From assembly GCF_026898135.2 (NCBI RefSeq), contig NZ_CP114035.2, forward strand, positions 4,257,501-4,321,500: a DNA stretch of 64,000 nt, read 5' to 3'. This document shows, piece by piece, positions 45,086-55,111 of the stretch. The translations under genes were made by a program, and so were the position numbers. Numbering within the stretch: the stretch's first letter is position 1; every line of letters starts with the position of its first letter. The notes under the pieces are model-generated. The model worked only from the letters and a program-made list of their open reading frames with translations. It was not told the origin of the DNA and did no database searches. Source of the stretch: Pseudomonas fortuita (GTDB lineage: Bacteria > Pseudomonadota > Gammaproteobacteria > Pseudomonadales > Pseudomonadaceae).

Positions 45086-45135
45086 GTAGGCGCGAGCTGG
45101 CTCGCGATGCGCCGCCCGGGCGGCGCTCGATTTTC
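45086..45135. repeat. REP element copy between gpsA and TonB receptor gene
   Basis: GTAGGCGCGAGCTGGCTCGC, GATGC, then GCCGCCCGGGCGGCGCTCGAT: the same element family as at 29551-29602, in a 241-base divergent intergenic region. The remainder (45136-45212) holds the receptor promoter region and no gene. Confidence 0.8.
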
Positions 45136-45212
45136 GCCCCCATAAAAGCGTCAGGACAGACACGCTGCAAAACCGCCGCAGATCACTGGAAAATACGCCA
45201 AGGTCAGTTACC

Positions 45213-47360
45213 ATGCCTGTTCCATTCCTGATACAAGGCCCCCCCGTGTTCCCTGGCACGCCCCCGTTCCCGCGCCTGCTGATACTGACTGCCTTGCTCG
45301 GTGGCCCGGCCATGGGCGACGACCTGTTCATCGACAACAGTGACCTGCCGCAGGTTCTGACCGCCACGCGCCTGAAACAATCCCCGGCGGCAGTCCCGGG
45401 CAGCATGACCGTGCTCGACAGCGAACTGATCCGCGCCAGCGGCGCACGTGACATCCCCGAACTGCTGCGCCTGGTACCGGGCATGATGATCGGCTACGGT
45501 GCCGGCAACCAGCCGACGGTCAACTACCACGGCAGCAACGCCAGCGAAGCACGGCGCATGCAGGTGCTGATCGATGGCCGCTCGGTGTACCGTGCAGGCC
45601 TGGCCACGGTGGACTGGAGCGACATCCCCCTGGCCATGGAAGACATCGAGCGCATCGAGGTGTTCCGCGGCCCCAACACGGTCAGCTACGGCGCCAACGC
45701 GCTGATGGCGGTGGTCAACATTCTCACCCGCAACCCTGCCGACAGCCACGGCACACGGCTGAAGGTGACCCGAGGTGAGGACGGCATCAATGACTTCTAT
45801 GCCAGCCACGGCTTCGGCTGGGAGGGCGGCGACATGCGCCTGTCACTGTCGGGCCAGCAGGACGACGGTTTCGACCACGACCCGTTCGGCCAGGATTACC
45901 GGGACAGCCGCCGGCTGACCCGTTTCAACCTCAGTGCCAGCCACAATCTGTCGCTGAACCAGACCCTGGAATGGCAACTGGCGGCAAAAGAAGGCAGCAA
46001 CCAGCGGCCTTACACCTACCAACCTGTCTTCCCCTACGTCACCCAGCGCGGCGACAATGCCGACGTCAATGCCAAGGACTACGCAGGGTCGGTACGCTGG
46101 AACATCGATTTCAACCCCGATCACAGCCTGTATGTGCAGGGTTCTGCCCAACACTTTGACCGCCAACAGGTCTGGCGGGCCTGTGATGCCGCGTTGTCGT
46201 TCAGCCCCGAACTGACCCGGCTGTGGCAGATGAACCCCAACTACGCCGAGCTGGTGGCACGCGGTGCCAACAACCCGCCGCCCAGCAACAACCCTGCTGA
46301 ACAAGCGCTGGTCGATGCCATCAAGGATCAGTGGAACAACCAGGGCGGCAGCAGTGCGGTGTGCGGCGATGTCGACCAGAGCACGCGCGAAACCCGCTAT
46401 GACCTGGAAATCCAGGACACCCTCAGCCTCACCGACAGCCTGCGCCTGCTCAGTGGGGTGAACTACCGCTATGATCGTGCCGACTCGCAGACTTACTTCA
46501 ACGGCAGCATCGATGACCAGACCTGGCGCCTGTTCGGCCAGCTGGAATGGCGCGCTGACGAGCACTGGATCTTGCAGGGCGGGGCCATGCTCGAAGATTC
46601 GCGTCTGTCGGGCAGTTCGCTGACGCCGCGCGTAGCGGTCAACTACCTGATCACCCCGCGCCACGGCCTGCGCGCAGTGTATTCCGAGGCGGTGCGCTCG
46701 CCCGACATGTTCGAGAACAACATCAACTGGAGCTACACGGTCAAAAACCTCAGCCGCGACGTGTTCGGCCAGCAGCACGGCGAGTATTTCGTCAAGACCC
46801 GCGGCCCGGGCGACCTCGACCAGGAGCGCATGCGCTCGCGCGAACTGGGCTACAACGGCTACTTCAGCGACATCGACCTGAGCATGGATGTGAAGCTGTT
46901 CTATGACGAGATCACCGGCATGATCAGCGAGCCCCTGAAGAACAACCAGTACATCGCCAGCAACGCCAACAAGGCCCGGTTCAGCGGCAGCGAGACGCAA
47001 CTGGACTGGCGGCCCACCCTGCGTGACCGCCTGCGCCTGACCTATGCCTATGTCGATGCCTGGGCCAGCAACCCCGACGACCGCCGCCTCACCGCCCGCA
47101 ACAGCGGCTCGGTCGGCTGGATGCGCGAATGGGGCGATGGCTGGTCGAGTGCGCTGTTCTACTACGGTGACGATGCGCTCAACCAGTACCGCTACGAGCG
47201 CCTGGACCTGCGCGTGGCCAAACGCTTTCGGGTGCAGGGCAGCAACCTGGAACTGGCGGCGCTGTGGCAGCAGCGCCTGGACGACGAACCGACCACGACC
47301 GTGCAGAACCGCTACGACAGCCGCCACCGCCTCAGCTTCAGCGCGGAGCTGGCGTTCTGA
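45213..47360 (+). CDS. TonB-dependent receptor, first gene of a receptor-binding protein-kinase operon
   Basis: 715 residues with a signal peptide (PRLLILTALLGGPAMG), plug (QVLTATRLKQSPAAVPGSMT, IPELLRLVPGMMIGYG, VLIDGRSVYR, IERIEVFRGPNTVSYGANAL) and beta-barrel ending SFSAELAF. The plug start, ATRLKQSPAAVPGSMTVLDS, resembles colicin I/vitamin B12-type receptors (BtuB/CirA group) more than siderophore types. The start is ATG 45213 with AAGG upstream. Gene order gpsA-receptor-SBP-kinase-fabA-fabB matches PA1614-PA1609 in P. aeruginosa, from memory. Substrate unknown. Confidence 0.87.
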   Translation: MPVPFLIQGPPVFPGTPPFPRLLILTALLGGPAMGDDLFIDNSDLPQVLTATRLKQSPAAVPGSMTVLDSELIRASGARDIPELLRLVPGMMIGYGAGNQPTVNYHGSNASEARRMQVLIDGRSVYRAGLATVDWSDIPLAMEDIERIEVFRGPNTVSYGANALMAVVNILTRNPADSHGTRLKVTRGEDGINDFYASHGFGWEGGDMRLSLSGQQDDGFDHDPFGQDYRDSRRLTRFNLSASHNLSLNQTLEWQLAAKEGSNQRPYTYQPVFPYVTQRGDNADVNAKDYAGSVRWNIDFNPDHSLYVQGSAQHFDRQQVWRACDAALSFSPELTRLWQMNPNYAELVARGANNPPPSNNPAEQALVDAIKDQWNNQGGSSAVCGDVDQSTRETRYDLEIQDTLSLTDSLRLLSGVNYRYDRADSQTYFNGSIDDQTWRLFGQLEWRADEHWILQGGAMLEDSRLSGSSLTPRVAVNYLITPRHGLRAVYSEAVRSPDMFENNINWSYTVKNLSRDVFGQQHGEYFVKTRGPGDLDQERMRSRELGYNGYFSDIDLSMDVKLFYDEITGMISEPLKNNQYIASNANKARFSGSETQLDWRPTLRDRLRLTYAYVDAWASNPDDRRLTARNSGSVGWMREWGDGWSSALFYYGDDALNQYRYERLDLRVAKRFRVQGSNLELAALWQQRLDDEPTTTVQNRYDSRHRLSFSAELAF

Positions 47361-48250
47361 TGGCCTTGGTGCTGCGCCTGTTGCTGCTGTGCCTGTGGCC
47401 CTTGGGGCCGTTGTCCGCCAGCGAAATTCTGCTGGTAGGCGCGCAAGACCAGCCTGGCATCCGCAGTTTCGTCGCCGCACTCGAAAGCCGTCGGCCGGGC
47501 GATCATGTGCATTTCCAGACCACAGCCGACCTGCCAAGCCCTGGCAAGCTCAAAACTGGCCAGCGCCTGATTCTGATGGACAATGCCGCCCTGGAATGGC
47601 GGCTGGGTGAAAACGCCGGCCCGCCAGCGCTGGCCATGCGCATAAGCCGGGTACAGGCTGAGCAGCGCCTGGGAAAGTCGCGCCCAGCGTTCCTCACCCT
47701 GCTGTGGAGTGACCCGCCGTTGGGCCGGCAACTGCGCCTTGCGCGCTACCTGCTGCCGCAGGCACAGCGCATTGGAGTGCTGTACGGCGAGCACAGTGGG
47801 TTCCTGCTTGAAGAGCTGCGCCATGCGGCTCGACCGTTAGGCCTGGAGATCATTGCCCAGGCTTGGCCCGACCTGCGTGACAGCCGCCCCCTGCAGCACC
47901 TGCTGGGTAACAGTGATGTATTGCTGGGCCTGGATGACCCGGACCTGTACAACTCCAAGACTGCAAAGAACCTGCTGTTGAGCAGTTATGGCCGTCAGAT
48001 GGCGCTGATCGGCCCGAACGCCGGCTTTGTTCGCGCCGGCGCCTTGGCCAGCACCTACAGCGACCAGGAGGACTGGCTGGCAGTACTTGACCAGTTGCTC
48101 GACCAGCCGCCAGGGCGCTGGCCGCGCAGCCTGTACCCGGCACGCTTCGGCGTCAGCGGCAACCAGCAGGTGGCGCGCGCCCTGGGCCTGCAACCGATCG
48201 ATCCGAACGCCGCCGCCAAGGCCCTGGCAGAAGGAGAGCCCACCCCATGA
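47360..48250 (+). CDS. ABC-type substrate-binding protein without transporter partners
   Basis: 296 residues, PF04392-like binding fold, with an N-terminal signal ([16 protein letters not shown]) so periplasmic. Typical stretches: [60 protein letters not shown]. The ATG overlaps the receptor stop (TGATG), and the kinase gene overlaps its own end by four bases, so the three are strictly coupled. There is no ABC permease or ATPase nearby, suggesting it acts as a sensor partner for the kinase rather than in uptake. This is inference from context. Confidence 0.8.
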   Translation: MALVLRLLLLCLWPLGPLSASEILLVGAQDQPGIRSFVAALESRRPGDHVHFQTTADLPSPGKLKTGQRLILMDNAALEWRLGENAGPPALAMRISRVQAEQRLGKSRPAFLTLLWSDPPLGRQLRLARYLLPQAQRIGVLYGEHSGFLLEELRHAARPLGLEIIAQAWPDLRDSRPLQHLLGNSDVLLGLDDPDLYNSKTAKNLLLSSYGRQMALIGPNAGFVRAGALASTYSDQEDWLAVLDQLLDQPPGRWPRSLYPARFGVSGNQQVARALGLQPIDPNAAAKALAEGEPTP

Positions 48251-50178
48251 GCAAAGGCCTGAGCTGGGACATCCACACCCGCACGCAAATCATCAGCCTG
48301 GGCCCTGCCCTGCTGCTGACCTTGCTGCTGATCAGCTTCTTCACCTTCGTGCGGATCCAGGACCTGCGCCAGGAGCTTAACCACACCGGGCAACTGATCG
48401 CCAACCAGCTGGCCCCAGCCTCGGAGTACGGGGTGATTTCAGGCAACAACGAAGTGCTCGAAGGCCTGATGCGTGCCACCCTCAGTATCCCGCACGTGCG
48501 CTTTCTCGAGGTGCAGGACAGCCGCAACCACATCCTTGTGTACGTCGAGCAGTCCGACGAGAGCGCTAACCGCGCGCAACGTGTCGAGGTGTTCCAGGCG
48601 CCCATACGGCTGCAGCAAATCCGCCTGGACAGCGACTTCCTGCAGCAGGGCAAGGCCGCCTCACCCGCCATTGGCGATGATTATCTGGGCCGGGTGATCG
48701 TCGGCATGTCTGATGACGCCTTCAGCCAACGCCAACAGGAAATCGTGATCAAGGCCGGCATCCTGGCGCTGTTCGCCCTGCTGTTCACCTTTATATTGGC
48801 GCGTCGCCTGGCCTTGAGCCTGGCCAAGCCGATCAGCGACATGGGGCATGCGGTCAAGGCAATCCAGCAAGGCGAGTACAACACCCCCTTGCCAGTGGTC
48901 GACGACAGCGAACTGGGCCACCTGGCGCGCCACATCAACAACCTGGCCAGCGCCCTGGAGCAGGCCAGTGACGAACAGAAGCAGGCCATTGCCGAGCTGA
49001 TCCAGGCCCGTGAGGAGGCCGAACAGGCCAACCGTGCCAAATCGGACTTCCTGGCGATGATGAGCCATGAGCTGCGCACCCCGATGAATGGCGTGCTGGG
49101 CATGCTGCAATTGCTGGAAACCACGCCACTGAGCAACGAACAGGCCGACTACACCGCAGTGGCCAGCGAATCCACCGGGCATTTGCTGAAAGTCATCAAT
49201 GACATCCTCGACTTCTCGCGCATCGAGCGCGCCGCGCTGCAACTGGAACACATCGACTTCAACCTCGCCGAGCTGATCACCAGCAGTGTCCAGTCGTTCC
49301 AGCACAGCGCCCAGCAGCGCGGCCTGGGCCTGCACCTGCAACTGCCGCCCGGTATCGGGCAACTGCAGGTGAACGGCGACCCCACGCGCATCCGCCAGAT
49401 CCTGCTGAACCTGATCGGCAACGCCCTGAAATTCACCGAACGCGGGCAAGTGCAGGTGGAGGCGCGCTGGCAGGTACTCGACCGGCAGCTGATCTGGCTG
49501 ACCTGCAGCGTGCGCGACACCGGTATCGGCATTGACAGCGCCCGCCTGGAGATGATGTTCGTTGCGTTCCAGCAGGCTGACAGCTCGATTTCCCGCCGGT
49601 ATGGCGGTACCGGGCTAGGGCTGTCCATCGCCCGCACCCTTGCCGAGCGCATGGGCGGCAAGCTGCGCGGTGAAAGCCGTGAAGGCCTGGGTTCCACCTT
49701 TACCCTGGAGATGCCGCTGGCCCTCGCCAGCCCTGCCCCCGTCGCGCTGACGCCGCCAGCAGCTGCGCCAACCACGGTGTCTGACAACGATCAGGTACTG
49801 CTGGTAGAGGACAATCCGGTCAACCAAAGTGTCATCGAAGCCATGCTGCGCAGTCTGGGCCTGGCGGTATGCACGGCCGAAGACGGCCTGGAGGCGGTCG
49901 ACCTGGTTGGCCGGCAGCGCTTTGCCGCTGTGCTGATGGACTGCCGCCTGCCGCACCTGGATGGCTACGAAGCTACCCGGCGCATACGCCAGCTGCCCAA
50001 CGGCGCCGGCCTACCGATCATCGCCTTGACCGCCAATGCCTTGCAGGGCGACCGCGAGCGTTGCATGGCCGCCGGCATGGACGACTACCTGAGCAAACCC
50101 TTGCGTCGCACCGAACTGCAGCGGGTGCTGCAACGCTGGTTGCCCGGTCAGACAACCGCGACTGGCGATAAATGCTAA
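48247..50178 (+). CDS. Hybrid sensor histidine kinase, PA1611-like, with receiver but no HPt domain
   Basis: 643 residues. One span at 17-35 ([17 protein letters not shown]), periplasmic sensory domain about 36-165, second span 166-187 ([16 protein letters not shown]), HAMP 188-245, HisKA with His274 in [12 protein letters not shown], HATPase ([24 protein letters not shown]), proline linker, and receiver 515-630 (VLLVEDN, phosphoacceptor Asp565 in [11 protein letters not shown]). No HPt module follows, so phosphotransfer needs a separate HPt protein. The neighbourhood matches P. aeruginosa PA1611, which is described as a RetS/HptB partner controlling GacS; applied here by synteny. Confidence 0.9.
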   Translation: MSKGLSWDIHTRTQIISLGPALLLTLLLISFFTFVRIQDLRQELNHTGQLIANQLAPASEYGVISGNNEVLEGLMRATLSIPHVRFLEVQDSRNHILVYVEQSDESANRAQRVEVFQAPIRLQQIRLDSDFLQQGKAASPAIGDDYLGRVIVGMSDDAFSQRQQEIVIKAGILALFALLFTFILARRLALSLAKPISDMGHAVKAIQQGEYNTPLPVVDDSELGHLARHINNLASALEQASDEQKQAIAELIQAREEAEQANRAKSDFLAMMSHELRTPMNGVLGMLQLLETTPLSNEQADYTAVASESTGHLLKVINDILDFSRIERAALQLEHIDFNLAELITSSVQSFQHSAQQRGLGLHLQLPPGIGQLQVNGDPTRIRQILLNLIGNALKFTERGQVQVEARWQVLDRQLIWLTCSVRDTGIGIDSARLEMMFVAFQQADSSISRRYGGTGLGLSIARTLAERMGGKLRGESREGLGSTFTLEMPLALASPAPVALTPPAAAPTTVSDNDQVLLVEDNPVNQSVIEAMLRSLGLAVCTAEDGLEAVDLVGRQRFAAVLMDCRLPHLDGYEATRRIRQLPNGAGLPIIALTANALQGDRERCMAAGMDDYLSKPLRRTELQRVLQRWLPGQTTATGDKC

Positions 50179-50239
50179 AGTGCGGCAGTCTTAAACACTG
50201 GACAGGACCTTCATCGGACCTGAAAATAGACGTTTCAGT

Positions 50240-50269
50240 GCACACCTGTACTTCTTTCGGCAGGTGCGC
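50240..50269 (+). promoter_or_regulatory. Imperfect hairpin in the fabA leader
   Basis: GCACACCTG at 50240-50248 pairs with CAGGTGCGC at 50261-50269 (one mismatch, 12-base loop) in the 207-base stretch before fabA. A second hairpin, CCCCTG-CCA-CAGGGG, lies at 50354-50368, 17 bases before the fabA ATG, just ahead of the GAGGAG ribosome site. No DesT or FabR site could be identified confidently. Confidence 0.3.
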
Positions 50270-50385
50270 TGTGACTTTCACCACAACGCAATAGTCTACC
50301 TGTAGGCTGCCGTCTCGAAGCCGTTGGTTTTCGGGCCGGCCGGGAAGATTCATCCCCTGCCACAGGGGGTTATTGAGGAGCTCGC

Positions 50386-50901
50386 ATGACCAAACAACAC
50401 GCCTTTACTCGGGAAGACCTGCTGCGCTGCAGTCGCGGTGAGCTGTTCGGCCCAGGTAATGCGCAACTGCCCGCGCCGAACATGCTGATGGTCGATCGCA
50501 TCACCCATATCAGCGAAGAAGGCGGCAAGTACGGCAAAGGTGAATTGGTCGCCGAGCTGGATATCACCCCGGACCTGTGGTTCTTCGCCTGCCACTTCGA
50601 AGGCGATCCGGTCATGCCGGGCTGCCTGGGCCTCGACGCCATGTGGCAGCTGGTTGGCTTCTTCCTCGGTTGGCAAGGCCTGCCGGGCCGCGGCCGCGCC
50701 CTGGGCTCGGGCGAGGTGAAGTTCTTCGGTCAGGTACTGCCCGAAGCCAAGAAAGTCACCTACAACATTCAGATCAAGCGTGTCCTGAAGGGCAAGCTGA
50801 ACATGGCCATCGCCGATGGCTCGGTCAGCGTCGACGGCCGTGAGATCTACACTGCCGAAGGCCTGCGGGTCGGCGTGTTCACTTCCACTGACAATTTCTA
50901 A
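50386..50901 (+). CDS. fabA: 3-hydroxydecanoyl-ACP dehydratase/isomerase
   Basis: 171 residues, hotdog fold. Active-site His70 ([15 protein letters not shown]) and Asp84 (CLGLDAMW) are in the canonical positions. It dehydrates 3-hydroxydecanoyl-ACP and isomerises to cis-3-decenoyl-ACP, starting unsaturated fatty acid synthesis. GAGGAGCTCGC precedes the ATG. fabB follows after 11 bases. The pair follows the kinase gene by 207 bases, so has its own promoter region. Confidence 0.98.
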   Translation: MTKQHAFTREDLLRCSRGELFGPGNAQLPAPNMLMVDRITHISEEGGKYGKGELVAELDITPDLWFFACHFEGDPVMPGCLGLDAMWQLVGFFLGWQGLPGRGRALGSGEVKFFGQVLPEAKKVTYNIQIKRVLKGKLNMAIADGSVSVDGREIYTAEGLRVGVFTSTDNF

Positions 50902-50912
50902 GGGTTATTCGC

Positions 50913-52133
50913 ATGCGCCGCGTCGTTATCACTGGTCTGGGCATCGTATCGTGCCTGGGCAATGACAAAGCTACCGTCACCGAAAACCTGCGCAACAGCC
51001 GTCCGGGTATCCGTTTCAACCCGGATTACAAGGAAATGGGGCTGCGTAGCCAGGTTTCCGGGTCGATCGACCTCAACCTCGAAGAACTGATCGACCGCAA
51101 GGTCTACCGCTTCGTCGGCCATGCCGCTGCCTACGCCTACCTGGCAATGCAGGACGCGATCAAGGACGCCGGCCTGACCGAAGAGCAGGTTTCCAGCCCG
51201 CGTACCGGCCTGGTGGCTGGCTCCGGCGGCGCCTCGACCCTGAACCAGATGGAAGCGCTGGACACCCTGCGCGAGAAAGGCGTCAAGCGCGTCGGCCCAT
51301 ACCGCGTTACCCGCACCATGGGCAGCACCGTTTCGGCATGCCTGGCCACCCCGTTCAAGATCAAGGGCATCAACTACTCGATCTCGTCGGCTTGCGCCAC
51401 CTCGGCACACTGCATCGGTACCGCCCTGGAGCAGATCCAGTGGGGCAAGCAGGACATCGTCTTCGCCGGTGGCGGTGAAGAAGAGCACTGGAGCCAGTCG
51501 TTCCTGTTCGATGCCATGGGCGCCCTGTCGACCAAGCGCAACGAAACCCCGGAACTGGCCTCTCGCGCCTACGACGCTGACCGTGATGGCTTCGTCATCG
51601 CTGGCGGTGGCGGCATGGTGGTGGTCGAGGAGCTGGAACACGCCCTGGCCCGTGGCGCCAAGATCTACGCCGAAATCGTTGGCTACGGCGCCACTTCCGA
51701 CGGCTACGACATGGTTGCCCCGAGTGGCGAAGGTGCCATCCGCTGCATGCAGCAGGCATTGTCCACCGTCGACACCCCGATCGACTACCTGAACACCCAC
51801 GGCACCTCGACCCCGGTCGGTGACGTTGCCGAGATCAAGGGCGTTCGCGCAGTATTCGGCGACAAGGCACCGAAGATCAGCTCGACCAAGAGCCTGTCGG
51901 GTCACTCGCTGGGCGCTGCTGGCGTGCACGAGGCGATCTACTGCCTGCTGATGATGGAAAACAACTTCATCGCCGGCTCTGCCAACATCGACGAGCTGGA
52001 CCCGGAGGTCGCTGACCTGCCGATCCTGCGCAAAACCGAAGAAAACGCCAAGATCGACACGGTCATGAGCAACAGCTTCGGCTTCGGCGGCACCAACGCC
52101 ACCCTGGTGCTCAAGCGCTGGGAAGGCAAGTAA
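50913..52133 (+). CDS. fabB: 3-oxoacyl-ACP synthase I
   Basis: 406 residues, thiolase fold. Catalytic Cys161 in [14 protein letters not shown], first histidine in [11 protein letters not shown], lysine and second histidine in [17 protein letters not shown]: the Cys-His-His set of KAS I. Elongates unsaturated acyl-ACPs made by FabA. Second gene of the fabAB unit, ended by a strong hairpin. Confidence 0.98.
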   Translation: MRRVVITGLGIVSCLGNDKATVTENLRNSRPGIRFNPDYKEMGLRSQVSGSIDLNLEELIDRKVYRFVGHAAAYAYLAMQDAIKDAGLTEEQVSSPRTGLVAGSGGASTLNQMEALDTLREKGVKRVGPYRVTRTMGSTVSACLATPFKIKGINYSISSACATSAHCIGTALEQIQWGKQDIVFAGGGEEEHWSQSFLFDAMGALSTKRNETPELASRAYDADRDGFVIAGGGGMVVVEELEHALARGAKIYAEIVGYGATSDGYDMVAPSGEGAIRCMQQALSTVDTPIDYLNTHGTSTPVGDVAEIKGVRAVFGDKAPKISSTKSLSGHSLGAAGVHEAIYCLLMMENNFIAGSANIDELDPEVADLPILRKTEENAKIDTVMSNSFGFGGTNATLVLKRWEGK

Positions 52134-52151
52134 GACGCTGATGCGGTAATC

Positions 52152-52182
52152 GAAAACGCCCCGACTGGTTCGGGGCGTTTTC
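52152..52182 (+). terminator. Terminator after fabB, possibly bidirectional
   Basis: GAAAACGCCCCGA, loop CTGGT, TCGGGGCGTTTTC: perfect 13-bp stem with flanking A/T runs, 19 bases after the fabB stop and 25 bases before the convergent amidohydrolase stop. It can serve both strands. Confidence 0.92.
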
Positions 52183-52206
52183 ATGTGTAGCCCGTACGGG
52201 CAACCC

Positions 52207-53211
52207 CTATTTTTGCCTGGGCAGCACAGCCAGAAAGTTATCGCGGGCTACTTTGTTCGCTGCATGCTCAGGCAAAGCATCCAGAAACGGCCTGAACCCG
52301 TGCATCTGCTCCCCCAGGCTGCCAAACCGCCCCACCACATCCGACCCCAGCATGAACCGCTCCGGGAACCGCTCGACCAACGCCAGCCATTCCTTGCGCG
52401 GCACACCCTTGTCGTCCAGCAGGTAAGGCTGCAACACACTCCACGACAGGTCGACATAGAGGTTCGGGTAATCCTCCAGCAACCGCGTCAGCACCGGCAG
52501 TAAAAAGTCCATCTGTGTCTGGTGCCGGTGGATCTCCATGCTGCTGCCGGCGTGCGCCCAGATAAAGCGCGTATGCGGGTGATTGCGCAGCGGCTCTTCG
52601 ATTTCCGCCAGGTACAGTGGATTGCGCTCGCGCTTGGAGGTGATGTTGGAATGCAGGAGCACCGGCAGGTCACGCTCCGCCGCCAGGTGGTAGATACGCG
52701 TCATGGCTTCGTTGTTGGCCCGTGGCGTGTCCCCACTGGTCAGCGCCGTGAGGTCATCGTGGCGGGTGAAGACCTCGCCAATGCCCTGCCACAGCCCTGG
52801 GTACAGATCGAGCATGCGCTCAATATGGCTGACAGCATTCTTGTCCACCGGGTTGAAACCGGTCAGGAACGGATGAAAGCGCTTGCGCTGCTCGACCGGC
52901 AACTGCTGCAGGGCTGCGGCCACGTAAGTGTCGGTGGCGCTGTACCAATAGGCATCGGCGTCGTCACCCGCGTAATAGCGCGGGCGCTTGGGCTCGTCTT
53001 CATGCCATTTCTTGGCCACCGGGATGCCGGAAATCATCGACTGCTCGACGCCCGCAGCATCCATCGCCTTAAGCAACGCCGGCATGCCTTCGCTTTCCTG
53101 GAAGAAGTCGACGTAGTGCAGGTGAGCATCGCTGTAGCGGTAGTCGCGCGCCAGTGCCGCGTGGCACAAACTGCCAGACAACAACACGCAGGCCAGCGCT
53201 CGGGCAATCAT
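52207..53211 (-). CDS. Exported amidohydrolase family 2 protein
   Basis: 334 residues from MIARALACVLLSGSLCHAAL (signal peptide), with GAAGGAAG upstream; the much longer upstream frame is non-coding. Metal-binding features of amidohydrolase-2 TIM barrels are visible: DAHLHYVDFF (His-x-His), LLHSNITSKR, RFIWAHAGSSME and MLGSDVVGRF (Asp). It would act in the periplasm on an unknown substrate, perhaps a decarboxylation or C-N hydrolysis. Convergent with fabB and divergent from the pirin gene. Confidence 0.8.
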   Translation of the reverse strand: MIARALACVLLSGSLCHAALARDYRYSDAHLHYVDFFQESEGMPALLKAMDAAGVEQSMISGIPVAKKWHEDEPKRPRYYAGDDADAYWYSATDTYVAAALQQLPVEQRKRFHPFLTGFNPVDKNAVSHIERMLDLYPGLWQGIGEVFTRHDDLTALTSGDTPRANNEAMTRIYHLAAERDLPVLLHSNITSKRERNPLYLAEIEEPLRNHPHTRFIWAHAGSSMEIHRHQTQMDFLLPVLTRLLEDYPNLYVDLSWSVLQPYLLDDKGVPRKEWLALVERFPERFMLGSDVVGRFGSLGEQMHGFRPFLDALPEHAANKVARDNFLAVLPRQK

Positions 53212-53328
53212 GGGCAGCTTCCTTCTCCGGTGATGAAAACAGTAGACCCGTCGGCGATCCAGACGGTTCAGCCACAGCGGGCAAACCGCTATGCTTGAGG
53301 CATTTCCACCGCGCCTGGAGCCCACCGC

Positions 53329-54192
53329 ATGAGCAGCCCCCTGGTCATCCGCCCACGTGCCGAATCGGTCGAGGGCCAGCCGATCCTGCGCCCGCTGCCG
53401 GCAGCCCAGTGCCGTAGCGTCGGCCCATTCGTGTTTTTCGACCACATGCTCGAAACCGACTATGCCCCAGGGCATGGCATGGACATCCGCCAGCACCCGC
53501 ACATCGGCCTGTCGACCCTGACCTACCTGTTCGAGGGAGCGATCCTGCACAAGGACAGCCTCGGCTCGGAGCAGCGGGTACTCCCCGGCGATGTCAGCTG
53601 GATGACGGCTGGCAGCGGCGTGGCCCATGTCGAGCGCACACCCGCAGATGCCCTGGCCCATGGCTCGTGCCTGCACGGCTTGCAAGTGTGGCTAGCCTCG
53701 CCACAGGAGCACGAGCAAGGCCCGGCGAGCTACAGCCACTACCCGGCGGCGAGCCTGCCGGTGAGTGACAACCTGGGGGTGCGCATTTGCATGATTGCCG
53801 GCACCGGGTTCTGCCTGGCGTCACCGGTGCCGGTGCTCTCCCCCACTCTTTATGCGCATGTACAGATGCAACCAGCGACGACGCTGCTGATACCGAGTGA
53901 GCACGTCCAGCGGGCGCTTTACCTGCTGGATGGCGAGCTGTTGCTGAACGATGAGGATGTGGAGCCTTGCAGCCTGGTGGTGCTGCCAGAGGGCGAGGAC
54001 ATGACCCTGTATGCAGAGGGGGAGTGCCAGCTGGTGCTGATTGGCGGGGCACCACTGGATGGGCCGCGGCGGATGAACTGGAATTTCGTGGCCAGTGACC
54101 CGGAACTGATCGAACAAGCCAGGGCGCGGTGGGCTGCGGGGGATTGGCCGGTGGTGCCGGGGGAAACCTCAAGGATCGAGTTGCCCCGGTAA
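53329..54192 (+). CDS. Pirin family protein (cupin)
   Basis: 287 residues. Bicupin with the pirin metal site: DIRQHPHIGLSTLTYLFEG (two histidines) and GSGVAHVERTP (His and Glu), as in human pirin and E. coli YhhW, which are quercetinases/redox regulators. CTGGAG lies eight bases upstream of the ATG. Downstream is a REP pair and the convergent dienelactone hydrolase gene. Substrate unassigned. Confidence 0.87.
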   Translation: MSSPLVIRPRAESVEGQPILRPLPAAQCRSVGPFVFFDHMLETDYAPGHGMDIRQHPHIGLSTLTYLFEGAILHKDSLGSEQRVLPGDVSWMTAGSGVAHVERTPADALAHGSCLHGLQVWLASPQEHEQGPASYSHYPAASLPVSDNLGVRICMIAGTGFCLASPVPVLSPTLYAHVQMQPATTLLIPSEHVQRALYLLDGELLLNDEDVEPCSLVVLPEGEDMTLYAEGECQLVLIGGAPLDGPRRMNWNFVASDPELIEQARARWAAGDWPVVPGETSRIELPR

Positions 54193-54215
54193 ATCTGGGG
54201 CTGCTCTGCAGCCCA

Positions 54216-54300
54216 TCGCCGGCAAGCCAGCTCCCACCAAGAGCGGCGTACGCTGTGCTGTGGGAGCTGGCTTGCCGGCGAGGGGGCGCAAAGCGCCCCC
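54216..54300. repeat. REP-like 22-bp inverted repeat plus GC hairpin
   Basis: TCGCCGGCAAGCCAGCTCCC-AC at 54216-54237 matches GTGGGAGCTGGCTTGCCGGC-GA at 54260-54281 exactly in reverse (22 bp). A second hairpin GGGGGCGC-AAA-GCGCCCCC (54282-54300) follows at once. Positioned between the convergent pirin and dienelactone hydrolase genes, acting as a 3' boundary. Confidence 0.85.
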
Positions 54301-54307
54301 TGCTATA

Positions 54308-55033
54308 TCAGCGCTGGAACACTTCAGTCAGCAGGTTGTGCATCGAGCGGAACGCCCGCTCGGAAGTGCGGCGGTCATACTGCATCTTGCCTGGTACGTT
54401 GGCATTCGGGTCGGTAAACGAGTGCACCGCCCCGCCATAGCTCAGCAACTGCCAGTCGACCTTGGCCGCGTTCATCTCGTCCTCGAATGCTGGCAACTGC
54501 TCTTTCGGCACCAACGGGTCGGAGGCGCCATGCAACACCAGCACCGATCCCTTGATGTGCTTGGCATCTTCAGGGTTCGGCGTGTCCAGCGTGCCGTGGA
54601 ACGACACCGCCGCACGCAGGTCGGCGCCAGAACGGGCCAGCTCCAGGGCACAGCAACCACCGAAGCAGAAGCCGAACGTGGCAACTTTGCCAGGCTCCAG
54701 CAGCGCCTTCGACTGCCCCAGCAGTTGCGCCAGGGCTTCTTGCATACGCTTGCGCAGCTCGCCACGGTCGTTCTTCAACGGCATCATCGCCGCACCGGCC
54801 TCGTCGGCATTGGACGGGCGTACAGATTGGCCGTACAGGTCGGCAATCAGCACCACATAACCCTTCTCGGCCACTTCCTTGGCGATGCGTTCGGCACCTT
54901 CGCCAATACCCATCCAGTTCGGCGCCATCACCAGGCCTGGGCGGCCCAGCGCACCTGGCTCAAAGACCAGCCGGCTTTCGTAAGCCTTGCCGGACAGGTG
55001 ATAAACCAGCGATTCGACGATTACCTTGCTCAT
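54308..55033 (-). CDS. Dienelactone hydrolase family protein
   Basis: 241 residues from MSKVIVESLVYHLSGKAYES, with AAGGAG before the ATG at 55033; an in-frame ATG at 55051 is the alternative. Alpha/beta hydrolase with the cysteine nucleophile elbow FGFCFGGCC (about residue 123), aspartate in LHGASDPLVP and histidine in GGAVHSFTDP: a Cys-Asp-His triad typical of the family. Cytoplasmic. It would hydrolyse dienelactone-like esters, but no catechol pathway lies nearby. Upstream on the same strand of htpG's terminator. Confidence 0.85.
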   Translation of the reverse strand: MSKVIVESLVYHLSGKAYESRLVFEPGALGRPGLVMAPNWMGIGEGAERIAKEVAEKGYVVLIADLYGQSVRPSNADEAGAAMMPLKNDRGELRKRMQEALAQLLGQSKALLEPGKVATFGFCFGGCCALELARSGADLRAAVSFHGTLDTPNPEDAKHIKGSVLVLHGASDPLVPKEQLPAFEDEMNAAKVDWQLLSYGGAVHSFTDPNANVPGKMQYDRRTSERAFRSMHNLLTEVFQR

Positions 55034-55076
55034 CAAGCACTCCTTAGGCACTTTCTATGAAAAGCGCGCCATGAAA

Positions 55077-55098
55077 AAAGCCCGCCGAAGCGGGCTTT
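55077..55098 (-). terminator. Terminator of htpG
   Basis: AAAGCCCGC-CGAA-GCGGGCTTT with a further A-run on the plus strand, i.e. a T-run on the minus strand, 14 bases past the htpG stop. A 9-bp perfect stem. Confidence 0.9.
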
Positions 55099-55111
55099 CC
55101 TTTGCATCAAC

